Shown: positions 8,777 to 19,634, counted from the stretch's first letter. The stretch: DNA of 23,627 nt from Isoetes engelmannii (GCA_011763485.2 JAANSK020247165.1:1-23627); one strand, 5' to 3'. The notes: generated by a model from the sequence alone, not told the origin. A program made the numbers and translations.

Positions 8777-8853
8777 GGCCCATTGTACCTTAACCTTCGC
8801 GGCGTCAGTCCTGGAAGCAAACTATGGCCAGAATAGACACCCTGGTCACTCAA
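8473..8853 (-). pseudogene. GTPase fragment, NOG1/PDE318 (Obg-like) type, partly duplicated
   Basis: The minus strand encodes NLEKLTFAAVMHLPTAILYV followed by HDLTGG. This matches the segment just after the DxPG switch of nucleolar GTP-binding protein 1 and its plastid relative PDE318, where NLEKLTLAVLxHLPTAILYV and HDLTGE are typical. The same segment recurs in unit 1 as EKLTFAVVMHFPTAILYVHE. The usual ECGTS that follows is replaced by GYVVS and the frame soon ends. No P-loop is visible. In the intact family this protein is a ribosome-assembly GTPase; here only about 45 residues remain. The family call rests on recalled motifs. Confidence 0.5.
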
Positions 8854-9190
8854 ACTAAGCCACTGTTAGGCCCTCGTCTTCCTTTAACTTCTAAATAAGA
8901 CAGATGCCCTTCCTTATTAATATTTTCAAAGCAGCGCTCTTTGGTTACCATTTTCTGCACAAATTCTATTCCAACTCCAAATTTCTTTAATTTAATGACA
9001 CTAACTCAGATTTTCACTGACTTGGTAGTCTAAAAAAAATACCTGCTTTTTGTGGAGCATTGCAATGGTAACATTCTATGCGACTTGCCAACGTGTGCTC
9101 ATTGCATCCTGACCTGTTTCACGTCAGCCAACTATCACCATCCCAGCTTTTGGCATTAACCCTTACTGGACGTTCACGGCTTAATTAAGC
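8854..9190. other. Non-coding stretch between gene fragments
   Basis: A short open minus-strand run (about 8960-8860, reading KMVTKERCFENINKEG) may be another exon scrap. The remainder shows no motif. Confidence 0.3.
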
Positions 9191-9199
9191 AAGAGAGGG

Positions 9200-9760
9200 G
9201 ATATAATATGCTTTTGATTTACCCTGGTGCCATGTAGCCAAATGTTCCAGCCTTGTTTTCCACTGTTTTGGAAGTTATTTCATTTGAAAAATCTTGCTAG
9301 TCCAAAATCTGCTGCACAGGCATTCATATTCTTGTCGAGCAAAATGTTTGCGGGCTACACATCACAATGAATCACATGATATTTTTATTCCTCATGCAAA
9401 TATTGCAAGCCAGATGCAGCTCCGATGGCTATCTTCATTCTCGTTTTCCAGTAAAATCTAGGCCCAGTGAACATGGCCTTTTCTAGACTTCCATTCTCCA
9501 TATACTCACAAACTAATAAGGAATTTTGAGATCCTAAACAACAGCCATTGATTCCCTCCAGATTTTGTGCTGAGGCATGCTTACAATTACATTTCTTTCA
9601 TGAAAATTTGGGCATCCTTGTTGTTGTTTTTCATCAGTTGCGTGATTGTACAACAATGCCATCTAGAAGAATGCCCTTGTATACTGCCCCAAATCCCCAT
9701 TGAGCTTCCACTTCAACTACAATTCCTTCAACGTGCTGACCATGCACAATTCAAGTAACC
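9200..9760 (-). pseudogene. Receptor-like protein kinase catalytic-domain pseudogene
   Basis: Read on the minus strand in shifting frames, the subdomains of a plant Ser/Thr kinase appear in order: glycine loop GFGAVYKGILLDG (about 9700-9665), MKNNNKDAQIFMKE, NLEGINGCCLGSQNSLLVC, EYMENGSLEKAMF, KIAIGAASGLQYLHEE, catalytic loop HCDV*PANILL (about 9372-9337), DFGLA (9309-9295) and GTFGYMAP (9248-9225). The invariant catalytic Lys after HCDV is a TAG stop; another stop follows HEE, and several frameshifts are present. The text resembles receptor-like kinases with an NGCCLG hinge region. It cannot be active. No extracellular or membrane part was found. Confidence 0.75.
9461..9618. repeat. Kinase N-lobe repeat, copy 1
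   Basis: Corresponds to 9784-9950. Minus-strand coding sense is the helix C to hinge segment (MKE through NGSLEKAM). This copy is continuous with the catalytic loop on its left. Confidence 0.9.
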
Positions 9761-9783
9761 ATAATTAGTTTGAAAAAAGTCCA

Positions 9784-9950
9784 GGACCAGTGAATATGGC
9801 CTTTTCTAGACTTCCATTCTTCATATACTCACAAATTAATAAGGAATTTTGAGATCCTAAACAACACCCATTGATTCCCTCCAGATTTTATGCTGAAGCA
9901 TGCTTACAATTACATTTTCTTTCATGAAATCATGAAAATTTGGGCATCCT
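9784..9950. repeat. Kinase N-lobe repeat, copy 2
   Basis: Second copy of 9461-9618 with an extra stretch near 9930 (ATCATGAA) and scattered substitutions. It retains a better SMLQHK reading than copy 1. It lies upstream, in minus orientation, of the glycine loop, so it is out of the normal domain order. Confidence 0.9.
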
Positions 9951-10285
9951 AGTTCCATCTGGTTCTATCTCCACACAGTGCTACAGGATTTAGATATCTA
10001 CTGCCTCAATTCTTTGTCAGTAGTGAGCACAATCGTAATGTTATCATGGCATGCATATACCCGTCACTTGCATTTCAGTGCCATATATCAGCCCCAAACG
10101 TCAAATTTAGATGCAAAAAAGAATTTAATAAAGAGAAGGTATAATACATTAACTATAGAACTACTACGTACCTGGTAACAGAGAGATTTTCCAACCCCAG
10201 ACAGTGGCTGCTAACAAATGATACAATCCTCCAAGTAAATTCAAGCTGAATCGTACATTATTACCCCAGCAACTGCAATTGGAAC

Positions 10286-10315
10286 AGTGTAGAAGGGATC
10301 AGTGTAGAAGGGATC
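10286..10315. repeat. 15-bp unit repeated twice
   Basis: AGTGTAGAAGGGATC occurs at 10286-10300 and again at 10301-10315, back to back and identical. Confidence 0.9.
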
Positions 10316-10566
10316 GTATTGTTGAAATCATGCTCTCGCATGCCCTTGGAAAATTTAGATGTGCTTCCAGTCTGTGCATAGACTTTGAATCGTAGCTATA
10401 GCCACAGCCATAAGGCATCTGCCATAGCCAGGCGTCTCTGCTCAAATCCGCAGCCTCCCCAACCCTTCTTAAATGAGAAAGATTTTGTAAAAGCTTCACT
10501 TCTTCTTCCAGGTCTCGAAGAGAAAAAATAACAAATGGATGGGGAAGCAATCTCGATGGTTGCCAT
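10299..10566 (-). pseudogene. Possible plastid transit-peptide exon (alternative reading: kinase helix)
   Basis: From an ATG at 10566-10564 in good context (GCCATGGC) the minus strand reads MATIEIASPSICYFF, then SSRPGRRSEAFTKSFSF and KKGWGG: rich in Ser, Arg and Lys and poor in acidic residues after the start, like a chloroplast targeting sequence. A TAG stops it after about 56 codons, but the frame continues beyond as LRFKVYAQTGSTSKFSKGM. In another frame the same DNA reads LEEEVKLLQNLSH, very close to the helix-C segment of ANP-type MAPKKKs, but without the expected PNIV after it. Only one reading can be the ancestral one. It could be exon 1 of the plastid GTPase whose fragment lies at 8473-8853. 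Confidence 0.35.
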
Positions 10567-10938
10567 GGCTGCGGAAGTATAAGCTATGATCCGCAGGATT
10601 AGGGTTAACTATCTAGGCCGTCCATTTTCAAGCCATAATTCTAGTTCGTCCAGTTTTTAAGTTGAGAAAATCTCATCCGTCCATGTTTTAGGATTAAAGA
10701 ATCTCAGCCGTTAATGTTTTAGGGTTTGATTCAATACTTACCCAATAATTTTATAATAAAAGAAGATTTGCAGTTTGGGAGAATGTTTTGTAGGAAATGA
10801 TGGTCATCACACAGTTGAAGTAGTTGTGCACAGTTGATGGTGAAACTACTTTATAAACCTGTAGAATTTTATTAAGGTGTATATATCTGTACAGGAATTC
10901 ATCTAGCATAGGCATCTATTCTAAGTGTGAATAGGGTT
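10567..10938. repeat. Non-coding stretch with ~31-bp degenerate repeats
   Basis: Between about 10610 and 10730 four diverged copies of a CCGTCCATTTTT-like phrase recur every 29-33 bases (near 10617, 10647, 10676, 10709), the last two as CCGTCCATGTTTTAGG and CCGTTAATGTTTTAGG. The rest up to the start of element B shows nothing recognised. Confidence 0.45.
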
Positions 10939-12180
10939 TGTTGGAAATATTTGTTCACATTATAATCTTGAACTGATGCCTACAGAGATCACATGTAAAT
11001 ACACTGTACAGATATTGGTGATGCATTAAACTTCAGAGAATACAGAGAATAAGAAGAAAGTTGGCTAAGGAGAATCTCAAAGCTAATGTGATGGACAAGA
11101 TACAAAGTTGAAAATATCTAGGTTCACGCTTAGAAAGATATTTTAGGAGCATGCCAACTTTGAAGGAATTATTTATAAGTTGAAGAGATATTTTTGAACA
11201 GCAGGTTATATGAACCATTGAAAAATAGTCTAAGTTTAAATTCGTGTTTTTAGGGCACGAGGAAATTTTGAAGGAGGTAAGTTTCTATTTGAAATTTTCC
11301 CTGATCTTCTCGGTCGAATCATAGATCGACCAGATAGCTGCAGGTGAGACGGTTCAGGCATTCATGCCGGACCTCTGTAAATAAATCTAAGAAGCATGTA
11401 CAGTCGAATTTAACTTAGTAACGAAGGCGATCGATTGATCCGAAGTTGCACAGTTTTTCACTGGTCGTAGTTTCATTGGTAATGGTTATGTTTTAAGCTA
11501 CAGTGATTTATTAGATACCATTGAAATATTGAAATTCATATTTAATGGTTTATTGTGAAGAAGATGTAATTGTGGATCAATTCCATTGATGGTGAAATAA
11601 GTTTATTCAAGTCTTGAAATCATTCAGGTGTTTGTCAAGCCAAATTTTGACATTGTTTGTCTAAGCATTGTGATCATAATTATCTTTAGTTTCAAGAAAA
11701 ATACATCATAGTGGAAAATTTCTAACAGGGTTAAATGCAATGGTCAATAGTTCTAATTATGACCTATTATGTGGCGACCTTTATTGGAGCCAAATATAAA
11801 TTTGAAATAGTAAACAGGGAACCAGGCGAATTTGATGCCAGAACCGTCGATTTTTGAGGATATAGAGGGATTGAAGCTGGAAAATTGTACAGTGTATTCA
11901 GATCAATTGATCAGAGGCTATTCCGACCCTATATCCACCGATTAGGTTTGATAACTTGAAGTTTAAGTTCTTCCAAGTTCAGTTTAGCTACAGTGCTTGT
12001 GGTCGTGCACGAAATATCATAATTTGAATTAAAGGAAATTTTCAATGGTCCATGGTTTATTCAGTTTGGTCCTTTATTGTTTGAAATACACTAGGACTTT
12101 GATGTTTGAAAATTGCTTTTGAGAAGTAATTGTGTTAAGTTTGGATTTGGGAATAATCACTAGTGCATACTAATTTAACA
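10939..12180 (+). repeat. Element B 5' LTR (~1.24 kb)
   Basis: Starts TGTTGGAAATATTTG, like the start of the C LTR, and ends TAATTTAACA two bases before a perfect primer site. A GCTACAGTG phrase and the stretch around CAATGGT..ATGGTTTATT are shared with the C LTR, showing common ancestry, but it is about 500 bp longer. No second copy is in the window, so the left boundary is inferred from the terminal motif and resemblance. Confidence 0.65.
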
Positions 12181-12182
12181 AT

Positions 12183-12194
12183 TGGTATCAGAGC
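12183..12194 (+). promoter_or_regulatory. Primer binding site of element B
   Basis: TGGTATCAGAGC, the exact 12-base complement of the initiator tRNA-Met 3' end, two bases after the LTR end. Confidence 0.92.
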
Positions 12195-12206
12195 ATTCAG
12201 GTTGCA

Positions 12207-14759
12207 ATGGCAAGCAGGTTTGGTGCTGGCCTGTTAAGTGGTGTGGAAGTCTAGAAGCAGGATTTCAAGTATGGAAAGATGCCATCAAACACATACTTGA
12301 AGTAGAAGACTTATAGGAGTTGGTTAATCCTTCAGGAGGAATTGGAGATGCTGATCATATTGGTGAGTTAAGTACTACTGCCAAATCTATAGTAGGAGGT
12401 GTTGCGGCTGCTGGAAGTGAAGCCACTGCTGAAACTAGTGCAGCTGGAGATTTTGTAACAGGAGCAGCTAAGCTTCTTTATGCAAAATAGAAGGAAGCAC
12501 AAGGTATCATTTCTTCTAAAGTTAGTGCTACTATAAGACTCAAGTTGAGAAATATGAGTGCTAGGCAGATGTGGATGTTTATGATCAAACACTATGAAGA
12601 AAAAACATCTTCTCAGATAGATTTGCTAGAGAAAAAGCTCAGATGAATTAAACTAAAAGATGAAGATGATGTAACTGAGTTTTTTAATAAATTTGACAAC
12701 ATTATTGCTGATCTGAGTGGATCAGGAGTTATTCTGAGTGAAAGATATCAGATTTTGGCTATAGCCAGAGCAGTTGTTGATAATGAACAACTATCTCTAC
12801 TCATTATAAATGTAGCTAACACCCGAGAGCAAGCAGAAACTGTTTTTAGAACCGAGTTTGAGCAGAAGAAAATTATGAAAGAAGAGGAAAACAGCGTTGA
12901 GATCTTGTATGCTAGCCATAAAGGAAAAAATGTAGCAAATAAGAAAGAATGCTTCTATTGTCATGAGATAGATCATTTTAAAAGCAATTGCCCAAAACTT
13001 GGATCAGAAATTCATTGTTATACTTGTGGGTGAAGAGGACATGTAGCTTCTAAGTGTCCAATACCCAAGGATGGTAGCAAAGGAAGAGGAAGAGGTGGTT
13101 CAGGATGAGAAGGAAGAACTGGACCTACTAGGGGAAGAGGAGGAAGACGTGCAGCTGAAATCTATATTGCAAGAGAGGAAAAAGAAGAAAAGGAAGTTGT
13201 TGAAGATGAAGATGAGGTAAAAAATATTTTTTTTCAGTTGTTGAGCAAAAGAAAAATTCTAATGCTAAGCATGATGCTCTTGTAGTTGATTCTGGAGCTG
13301 AAAGATCAGTAGTGCATACTACTGATCTACTCAAGGAGAAGGTAGCAGCCAATTCAAGGAGCATTCAAGTTGGGAATGGGGAGCTCCAGAAGATAGAGGC
13401 TAAAGGGCTGCTGCAGTTGACAGATTTAGATGGAAATCTAGTAGATATAAATGATGTACTCTAATTTCCTACCATATTTAAGAACTTGGTGTCAGTTAGT
13501 CACCTTGTAGACCTTGGTTATAAGGTCAACTTCGATGAAAAAAGATGTAACATCTATCTTGAAAATAAATTGAAGTTTTATGCCACTTGAGTTGGGAATT
13601 TATTTCAGTTAAATGATAATGGTTATGAAGGTGTAAATGTTTTTCTAAATTCTGATTTTGAGTTGTGGCACAATCGACTTGCTCATACACATTGTAATAG
13701 TGTGAAAACATTAGCCAAAAAGGGATGGCGATCAAGTGCTTGGATATCAAAGCAGATAACTTCCTTTGTCAAGGTTGCATGCTTGGGAAAATAAATAGGC
13801 TTCCTTTTAAAACTTCAAAGCACAGAGCAGCAGAAGTACTCGAGCTCGTTCATACAGATTTGTGCGGGCCTTTAAATGTGAGAGGAAGAACTAATAAAAG
13901 GTACTTCATTTCATTTATTGATGATTTCTCTAGAAAGTGTAAATGCTACTGTCTTACTTATAAGTCTCAAGCATTGAATGCATTTAAATAATATGTGGCT
14001 GAAATGGAGAGAGAAACTGGAAAAAAAGTGAAGTGCATTCGTTCAGACAGAGGGGGAGAATATCTCTCAAACAAATTTAGATTATATTGTATTTCCAAAG
14101 GAATAAGAAGGCAACTAACATGCAGGCATAGTCCTCAACAATAGGACTATGATGGATGTAGTGAGATCAATGATCAAAAGCAGTGGACTGCCTAACTATT
14201 TATGGGAGGAATCACTTAAAACTGCCATCATGTTGCAGAATAGATTGCCAAATTCGAGCATTCAAGGTAAGATTCCAGGTAAGATTCAAGGTTTGGAGTA
14301 ATTCTGATATGCAGATTAATTATGAGTACTTTAAGGCATATGGATGTTTGGGATATATTCATATCCCTGCTGAACATAGACAAAAATTGGATGATAAAGC
14401 AGAGATAGGCTTCCTTGTTGGTTATGACGAAGAAAGTAAAGGTTATATGATGTTCATTCCAAAAACCAGAAATATTGTAGTTAGTAGAGATGTAATCTTT
14501 GACGAGAAAACCCTGTACAAAGACAAAGCAAGTAAGACAGTTAAGAAAGATCAAGAAACTGAGTCTACATCTCATAAAATGACTGTAGACATAGACTCGG
14601 ATGAGGACAGCAGTGAACAAGAAAAGATAAATGATGTTGTGACCAATGAGGAGGAAATAATGAGGTCTAATAGCTTAGAAACAGAAAAGGGTTCAGAAGT
14701 AAATGACAAGAACAGGATAAAGTAGTAAAAAAGAGGAAGAGTCAAATAGAAAAATTGTT
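12207..14759 (+). pseudogene. Element B gag-protease-integrase (left half, heavily mutated)
   Basis: The frame starts at an ATG at 12207 (MASRFGAGLLSGVEV), 12 bases after the primer site. It aligns throughout with element C: gag with MIKHYEEKTSSQIDLLE; zinc knuckles CFYCHEIDHFKSNC and CYTCG*RGHVASKC; protease DSGAERSVV (13288 onward, active-site triad intact); pre-integrase LWHNRLAHTH; integrase HTDLCGPL, FIDDFSRK, RSDRGGEY. In-frame stops occur at 12252-12254, about 12315, 12488 and 12644, at 13031-13033, and further on, with several frameshifts in the integrase. The last readable part, KKRKSQIEKLLE, is the linker before RT and is cut by element C at 14759/14765. The RT half lies inverted at 23342-22617. 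Confidence 0.88.
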
Positions 14760-14764
14760 GGAAG
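14760..14764. repeat. Target site duplication GGAAG, left of element C
   Basis: GGAAG directly before the TGTTGG start of C. Its partner is the CTTCC at 23343-23347, i.e. GGAAG on the minus strand beside the displaced end of C's 3' LTR. Confidence 0.85.
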
Positions 14765-15470
14765 TGTTGGAATTGTGATATTTATTCATCTCATAATTCA
14801 CTCAGAGTCATTCTCACAAGAGCACTGAGTGTGAAGCTAAGCAGAGCTTATTATCTGTAACATGCTAGGAAGGTTTAAACGTGTGTACAGATACAGGGAA
14901 TGAGGCTATAACATGTAAAAGGTATATAAATATCTTATGTGCATACTTTTGGGTTACATGGTTATAAATAGCCCTATACTATTATTGAAAAAGAAGGAGG
15001 TGTCAAAATATCTTTCGAGCCTTTTGTGATTCAAATTGGAAACAATCTCAGGCGGCCAGATCCGACGCCTAGACCGTCGAATCTCCTCTATTTCATGCTT
15101 GTAATCTTGGCTAACTGCATTCAGTGCGGTGGCCTTCAATTTCTTAAGGTGTATTGCCGATTGTTGAAGTTTAGGGTATGATTTAAGCATTCATTGACTG
15201 CTACAGTGATCTGGTCATAGCCATTGTTACAGTAAACTTCGAGATTTGAATTCCAATGGTTCATGTTTATTATGACTATTAACTATTGAATGCTATTTGT
15301 ATTGCACTAGTTGATCACACTCTACTAGTGTGGAATTTGTTTGAAATGATTGAGTAAAGTGGTTTTTGGATTGAAGCTCTATTATCTAAGTGCATCATTT
15401 GTGCTAGATATTTGGATTTGTGCATTGTGTAGTTGATTGATATTCGTGTATAAGACACTGTCTTCTAACA
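14765..15470 (+). repeat. Element C 5' LTR (706 bp, complete)
   Basis: Begins TGTTGGAATTG and ends CTTCTAACA. The first 496 bp match 19645-20128 and the last 203 bp match the complement of 23348-23550; only 7 bp (15261-15267) have no partner. Confidence 0.95.
14963..14970 (+). promoter_or_regulatory. TATA box in the 5' LTR of element C
   Basis: TATAAATA followed by GCCC is a textbook plant TATA box. A second TATA-like run, TATATAAA, lies at 14923-14930. In the 3' LTR a 12-bp gap removes the first and a substitution changes the second to TATGTAAA. Confidence 0.6.
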
Positions 15471-15473
15471 TAT

Positions 15474-15485
15474 TTGTATTAGAGC
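15474..15485 (+). promoter_or_regulatory. Primer binding site of element C (two mismatches)
   Basis: TTGTATTAGAGC against TGGTATCAGAGC, starting 3 bases after the LTR end. The two changes (G to T, C to T) look like decay of the initiator tRNA-Met site seen intact in B. Confidence 0.7.
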
Positions 15486-15499
15486 AGGTTTCTTAAAAT

Positions 15500-18400
15500 A
15501 TGTCTAGCAGATTTGGAGCTAGTCTTTTGAGCACAGTGGAAGTTTACAAAGGAGGGCCTGGCTTTCAAGTTTGGAAAGATGCAGTGCAACACATTCTTGA
15601 AATGGAGGATCTTTGGGATCTTGTTGATCCACAAGGAGGTGTTAACATCAATCTGAGCACTCTTGTAAGGTCTGCTTCTGACGGGTCTGTGAATATGAGA
15701 GGAGGAGGACCAGCAGTAACCATTGGAGGGCCTGCAGCCACCAGTAACACAGCAGGGGCAAGATCTCTTTATTCAAGAGTGAAGGAAGCCCAAGGTATAA
15801 TCTGTTGTAAAGTCAGTCCCACAATTAGGCTGAAACTTTGAAACTTGAGTCCAAGAGAGATGTGGTTGTTTCTTTTGAAGCATTATGAGGAGAAAACCTC
15901 TTCTCAAATTGACCTTTTGGAAAATGAGCTTAGGGGTTTGAAGCTAAAAGATGAAGGAGATGTATCCGATTTTTTCAATCGATTTGACAACATCATTGCT
16001 GACCTATCTGGAGCAGGAGTGAATGTTTCTGAGAGGAGTCAAGTTCTCCAAATCTCTAGGGCTGTAAGTGAGAATGAAAACCTTGCTTTGTTCATTAGAA
16101 ACATGTGTAAAACTAGAGAAGAAGCTGAAAATGTCTTGAGGACTGAATATGAGCAAAAGAAAATAGTAAGAGAGGGTGAAGATGAAATTTTATTTGCTGC
16201 TAAGAAAGATAAGATCACTTGTTATTACTGTCATGAGCCCGGTCATATGAGGAATGAATGCCCTAAGCTTAAGAAGGAGTTCAATTGCTATACTTGTGGT
16301 GGCAAAGGCCATGTTGTAGCCAAGTGCCCGACATCTAAAGACTACGGAGAAGGCAAAGGTAGATCAAATGCAACAAGAGGAGGAAGGCCAAGCTCGAGCA
16401 AGGGAAGAGGCAGATCTGCTGTGCTTATGTTGCAAAAGAACATGAGGAGGAAGAAAAATCTGAAGTTGAAGATGAGGAAGAGGTAAACAAAGCTTTTGCT
16501 GCCATAAATGAAAATCTGAATACTAATGAGTGTGATCCACTTGTAGTTGATAGTGGACCTGAAAGATCAGTAGTCCAATCTACTGACTTGCTCAAAAATA
16601 TAAATGCTTCTCATTCTAGAAGGATTCAAGTTGGAAATGGAGAGCTCCAAGAAATTGAAGGAAGAGGACTGTTGCAGTTAGTAGACTTGAAGGGAAATAT
16701 TGTAGACATAGAAAATGTTCTTTGTGTTCCTACTATCATCAAAAATCTGATATCAGTTAGCCAACTGGTGATTTGGGATATAGAGTTAACTTTGACTCAA
16801 AAGCATGTAATATTTTCTTGGGTAATGAATTGAAGTTTCTAGCAAGAAGAGTTGGAAATTTATTCCAAATGGATAATATGATTGTAAACAAGGAATCAGT
16901 CAATGTTATCAGCTCAAATGAATTTGAATTATGGCACAATCGATTGGCTCATACTCATTGCAACAATCTGAAATTTTTAGCTAAAAAAGGCTTGATAAAC
17001 TGTAAGGATATTAAGGCTGACAGATTTATCTGTGAAGGGTGTCTGCTTGGCAAACTCAACATGCTATCATTTAGGAAATCTAAAAATAGAGCCAAAGATG
17101 TTCTTGAACTCGTCCACACAGATTTGTGTGGTCCCTTGAATGTTAAGGGCAGAACTAACAAGAAGCATTTCATCACGTTCATTGATGACTACAGCAGGAA
17201 GTGCAAATGTTATTGTCTTAGTCAAAAATCTCAAGCTCTAAATGCTTTCAGACAGTATGTAGCAGAGGTTGAAAGGGAAACTGGAAAGAAGGTAAAATGT
17301 GTAAGATCTGATAGAGATGGTGAGTATTTATCATCAAAGTTCAAACTTTTTTGTATTGCAAATGGAATTAGAAGGCAACTGACATGCAGGTACAGTCCTC
17401 AATAGAATGGAGTTGCAGAGCGAAAAAATAGAACTATTATGGATGCAGTGAGGTCTATGATCAAAGGAAGTGGTCTCCCAAACAATCTGTGGGAAGAAGC
17501 AGTCAAGACTGCCATCTACATCCAAAATCACTTGCCATCTTCAAGTATAAAAGGTAATGCACCTGAACCCCTGTGGACAGGAAATAAAGATAAGATCAAT
17601 TATGAATTATTTAAAACATTTGGGTGTTTAGTGTATGCACATGTGCCATGTGAACTCAGGCAAAGACTAGATAGCAAAGCAGACATTGGATTCTTAGTTG
17701 GATATGACGAGGAGGCCAAGGGCTTCAGGATATATGTACCTGAAAGTAAAAAAATAATTGTCAATAAAGATGTATTCTTTAATGAGCAGGTGCTATATAA
17801 AGACAGATATGGGAAGAATTGTCCTAAAGTGATGGCAAAGCCAAAAGAAGAGCATAACACATAAATAGATATGAGTCCAGAAATAGATGACACAGAGGAA
17901 GTCCAATCTCAAACAGGTACAGAAATAGAAGAAACGAATAGTCCAAACTCGAACAATGAAGTAGCAAACTCTGTACCAGTCCAGAGGAGAAGAACACAAG
18001 TTGACAGGCTGATGGAAGAAGCTCATTTAGATGACAGGACATATGGAAGGAATGAACAGGGCAGAAGTCGAAGATTAGAAAGAATTAATGAAGAACTTGA
18101 GCATGAGCAGATCATGGCAATTCTGGAGGATGTAGAAATACCAAAGACCTTTGATGAAGCAATGGATAGCAGAGATAAAGAAAAATGGCAGAATGCCATG
18201 CATGATGAAATGGAGTCCTTCAAAGAAACTGAAACATATGAAGTTGTGAAATGTCCAGAAAATCAAAATGTAATTGGAAGCAAATGGTTGTACAAAATTA
18301 AGACAAATTCAGATGGCACAAAGAAATACAAAGCTCGGTTGGTTGCACAAGGCTACACTCAAGAAAAAGGGAAGGATTTTGATGAAACCTATTCTTCTAT

Positions 18401-19631
18401 TGTGAAACTTACAAGCATTAGAGTACTTTTCGCCTTGACTAATGCACTGAACCTAGAATTGCATGACATGGATGTGAAAACAGCGTTTCTAAATGCCACA
18501 TTGGAAGAAAAAGTTTATATGAAGCAAGCTCCAGGTTATGAACATGGAAGAAACATGGTATGGAGGTTAAAGAAGGCATTTGAGAGAGCAGGGATTTGAA
18601 AATTTGAAAAATGATGGTAATCTGTACAGATATAAAACTGGAAATGATTTTTGCATCATTGCTCTATACGTGATGACTGTATAATGATAGCAAATACTAT
18701 TGAGCTGCTAAAAGTGTGCAAAAAGATCCTCAACACTCGATTCAAGATGACTGATTTAGGGGAGTTGAGACACTTTCTTGGAATTGAGGTTGACAGAAAT
18801 AGAGAGCAAAAGATCTTAAGGTTACATCAGACCAAGCACATTGATAATATGCTAAAGAGGTTTAACCTCACTGAAGCGCATCCTACCAAAATACCAGTGA
18901 CTCCAGGACACAGGTTGACTGCTAAAAAGTCTCTTAGTGAAAAAGATATGGCAGAGATGGAAAAAGTTCCTTATAGGGCGTTAATAGGGTGCCTGTCATA
19001 TCTAGCTAATAATACCAGGCCAGATATGTCCTATGTGGTAAATATACTTAGCAGAAGATGTCACAACCCCACAGAGGAACACTGGATAACAGGGAAGCGT
19101 GTCTTGAAGTACCTAAAAGGTACTAAATCTGATGGTAATACCTATACATATAACGATTTAAAATTGTATGCATACAGTGATGCAGATTGGGGAGGAGATT
19201 TGTCATGCAGGAAATCTACCTCTGGATTTGCTATATTCTTAGGAGGAGGAGTGGTTGCATGGAAAAGTAAAAAACAGAGTGCCATAGCCATGAGTTCAGC
19301 AGAAGCTGAATATGTAGCTTCTTCCTTAGTTGCCAAAGAGCTAATGTCATTGAGAAGATTGCTTGAAGAGTTGGAATGCATACAAGAAGAGCCATCAAGA
19401 ATTCTAACTGATAGTCAGAGTTGCATAGCCATAGTAAGAAATCCTGTGCAACATGAAAGGACTAAGCACATTGAGCTAAACATAAATTTTATAAGGGATT
19501 TGGCAGCTAAAGGTTATGTTCAGATGGAGTATGTAAATACAGCTAAACAGGTTGCAGAGATATTTACAAAAGCTTTGCCAGAAAGTAAGTTCTCAATGTT
19601 TAAGAATGAATTGAAAGTTTGTGAATTATGA
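15500..19631 (+). pseudogene. Element C gag-pol polyprotein (broken)
   Basis: Starts at the ATG at 15500 (MSSRFGASLLSTVEVYKGG) and ends with a TGA at 19629-19631. Domains in order: gag; two zinc knuckles, CYYCHEPGHMRNEC and CYTCGGKGHVVAKC; protease with DSGP at 16549-16560; pre-integrase LWHNRLAHTH; integrase HTDLCGPL, FIDDYSRK, RSDRDGEY; RT with RLVAQGYTQ and MDVKTAFLNA; RNase H with SDADWGG, SSAEAEYVA, DSQSCIAI and HERTKHIELN. Lesions: TGA 15839-15841 (AGA in B); frameshift near 16425; one-base loss near 16769; TAG 17403-17405 in the SPQQNG motif; TAA 17862-17864; loss of the LYGLKQ...WY segment near 18578; a one-base loss inside YVDD near 18672. The RNase H part after 18651 is open over 300 codons. 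Confidence 0.94.
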
Positions 19632-19634
19632 GCT

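Noticed and set aside
14228-14620. 130-codon minus-strand open frame
   Set aside because: Shadow of element B's integrase-linker coding on the plus strand.
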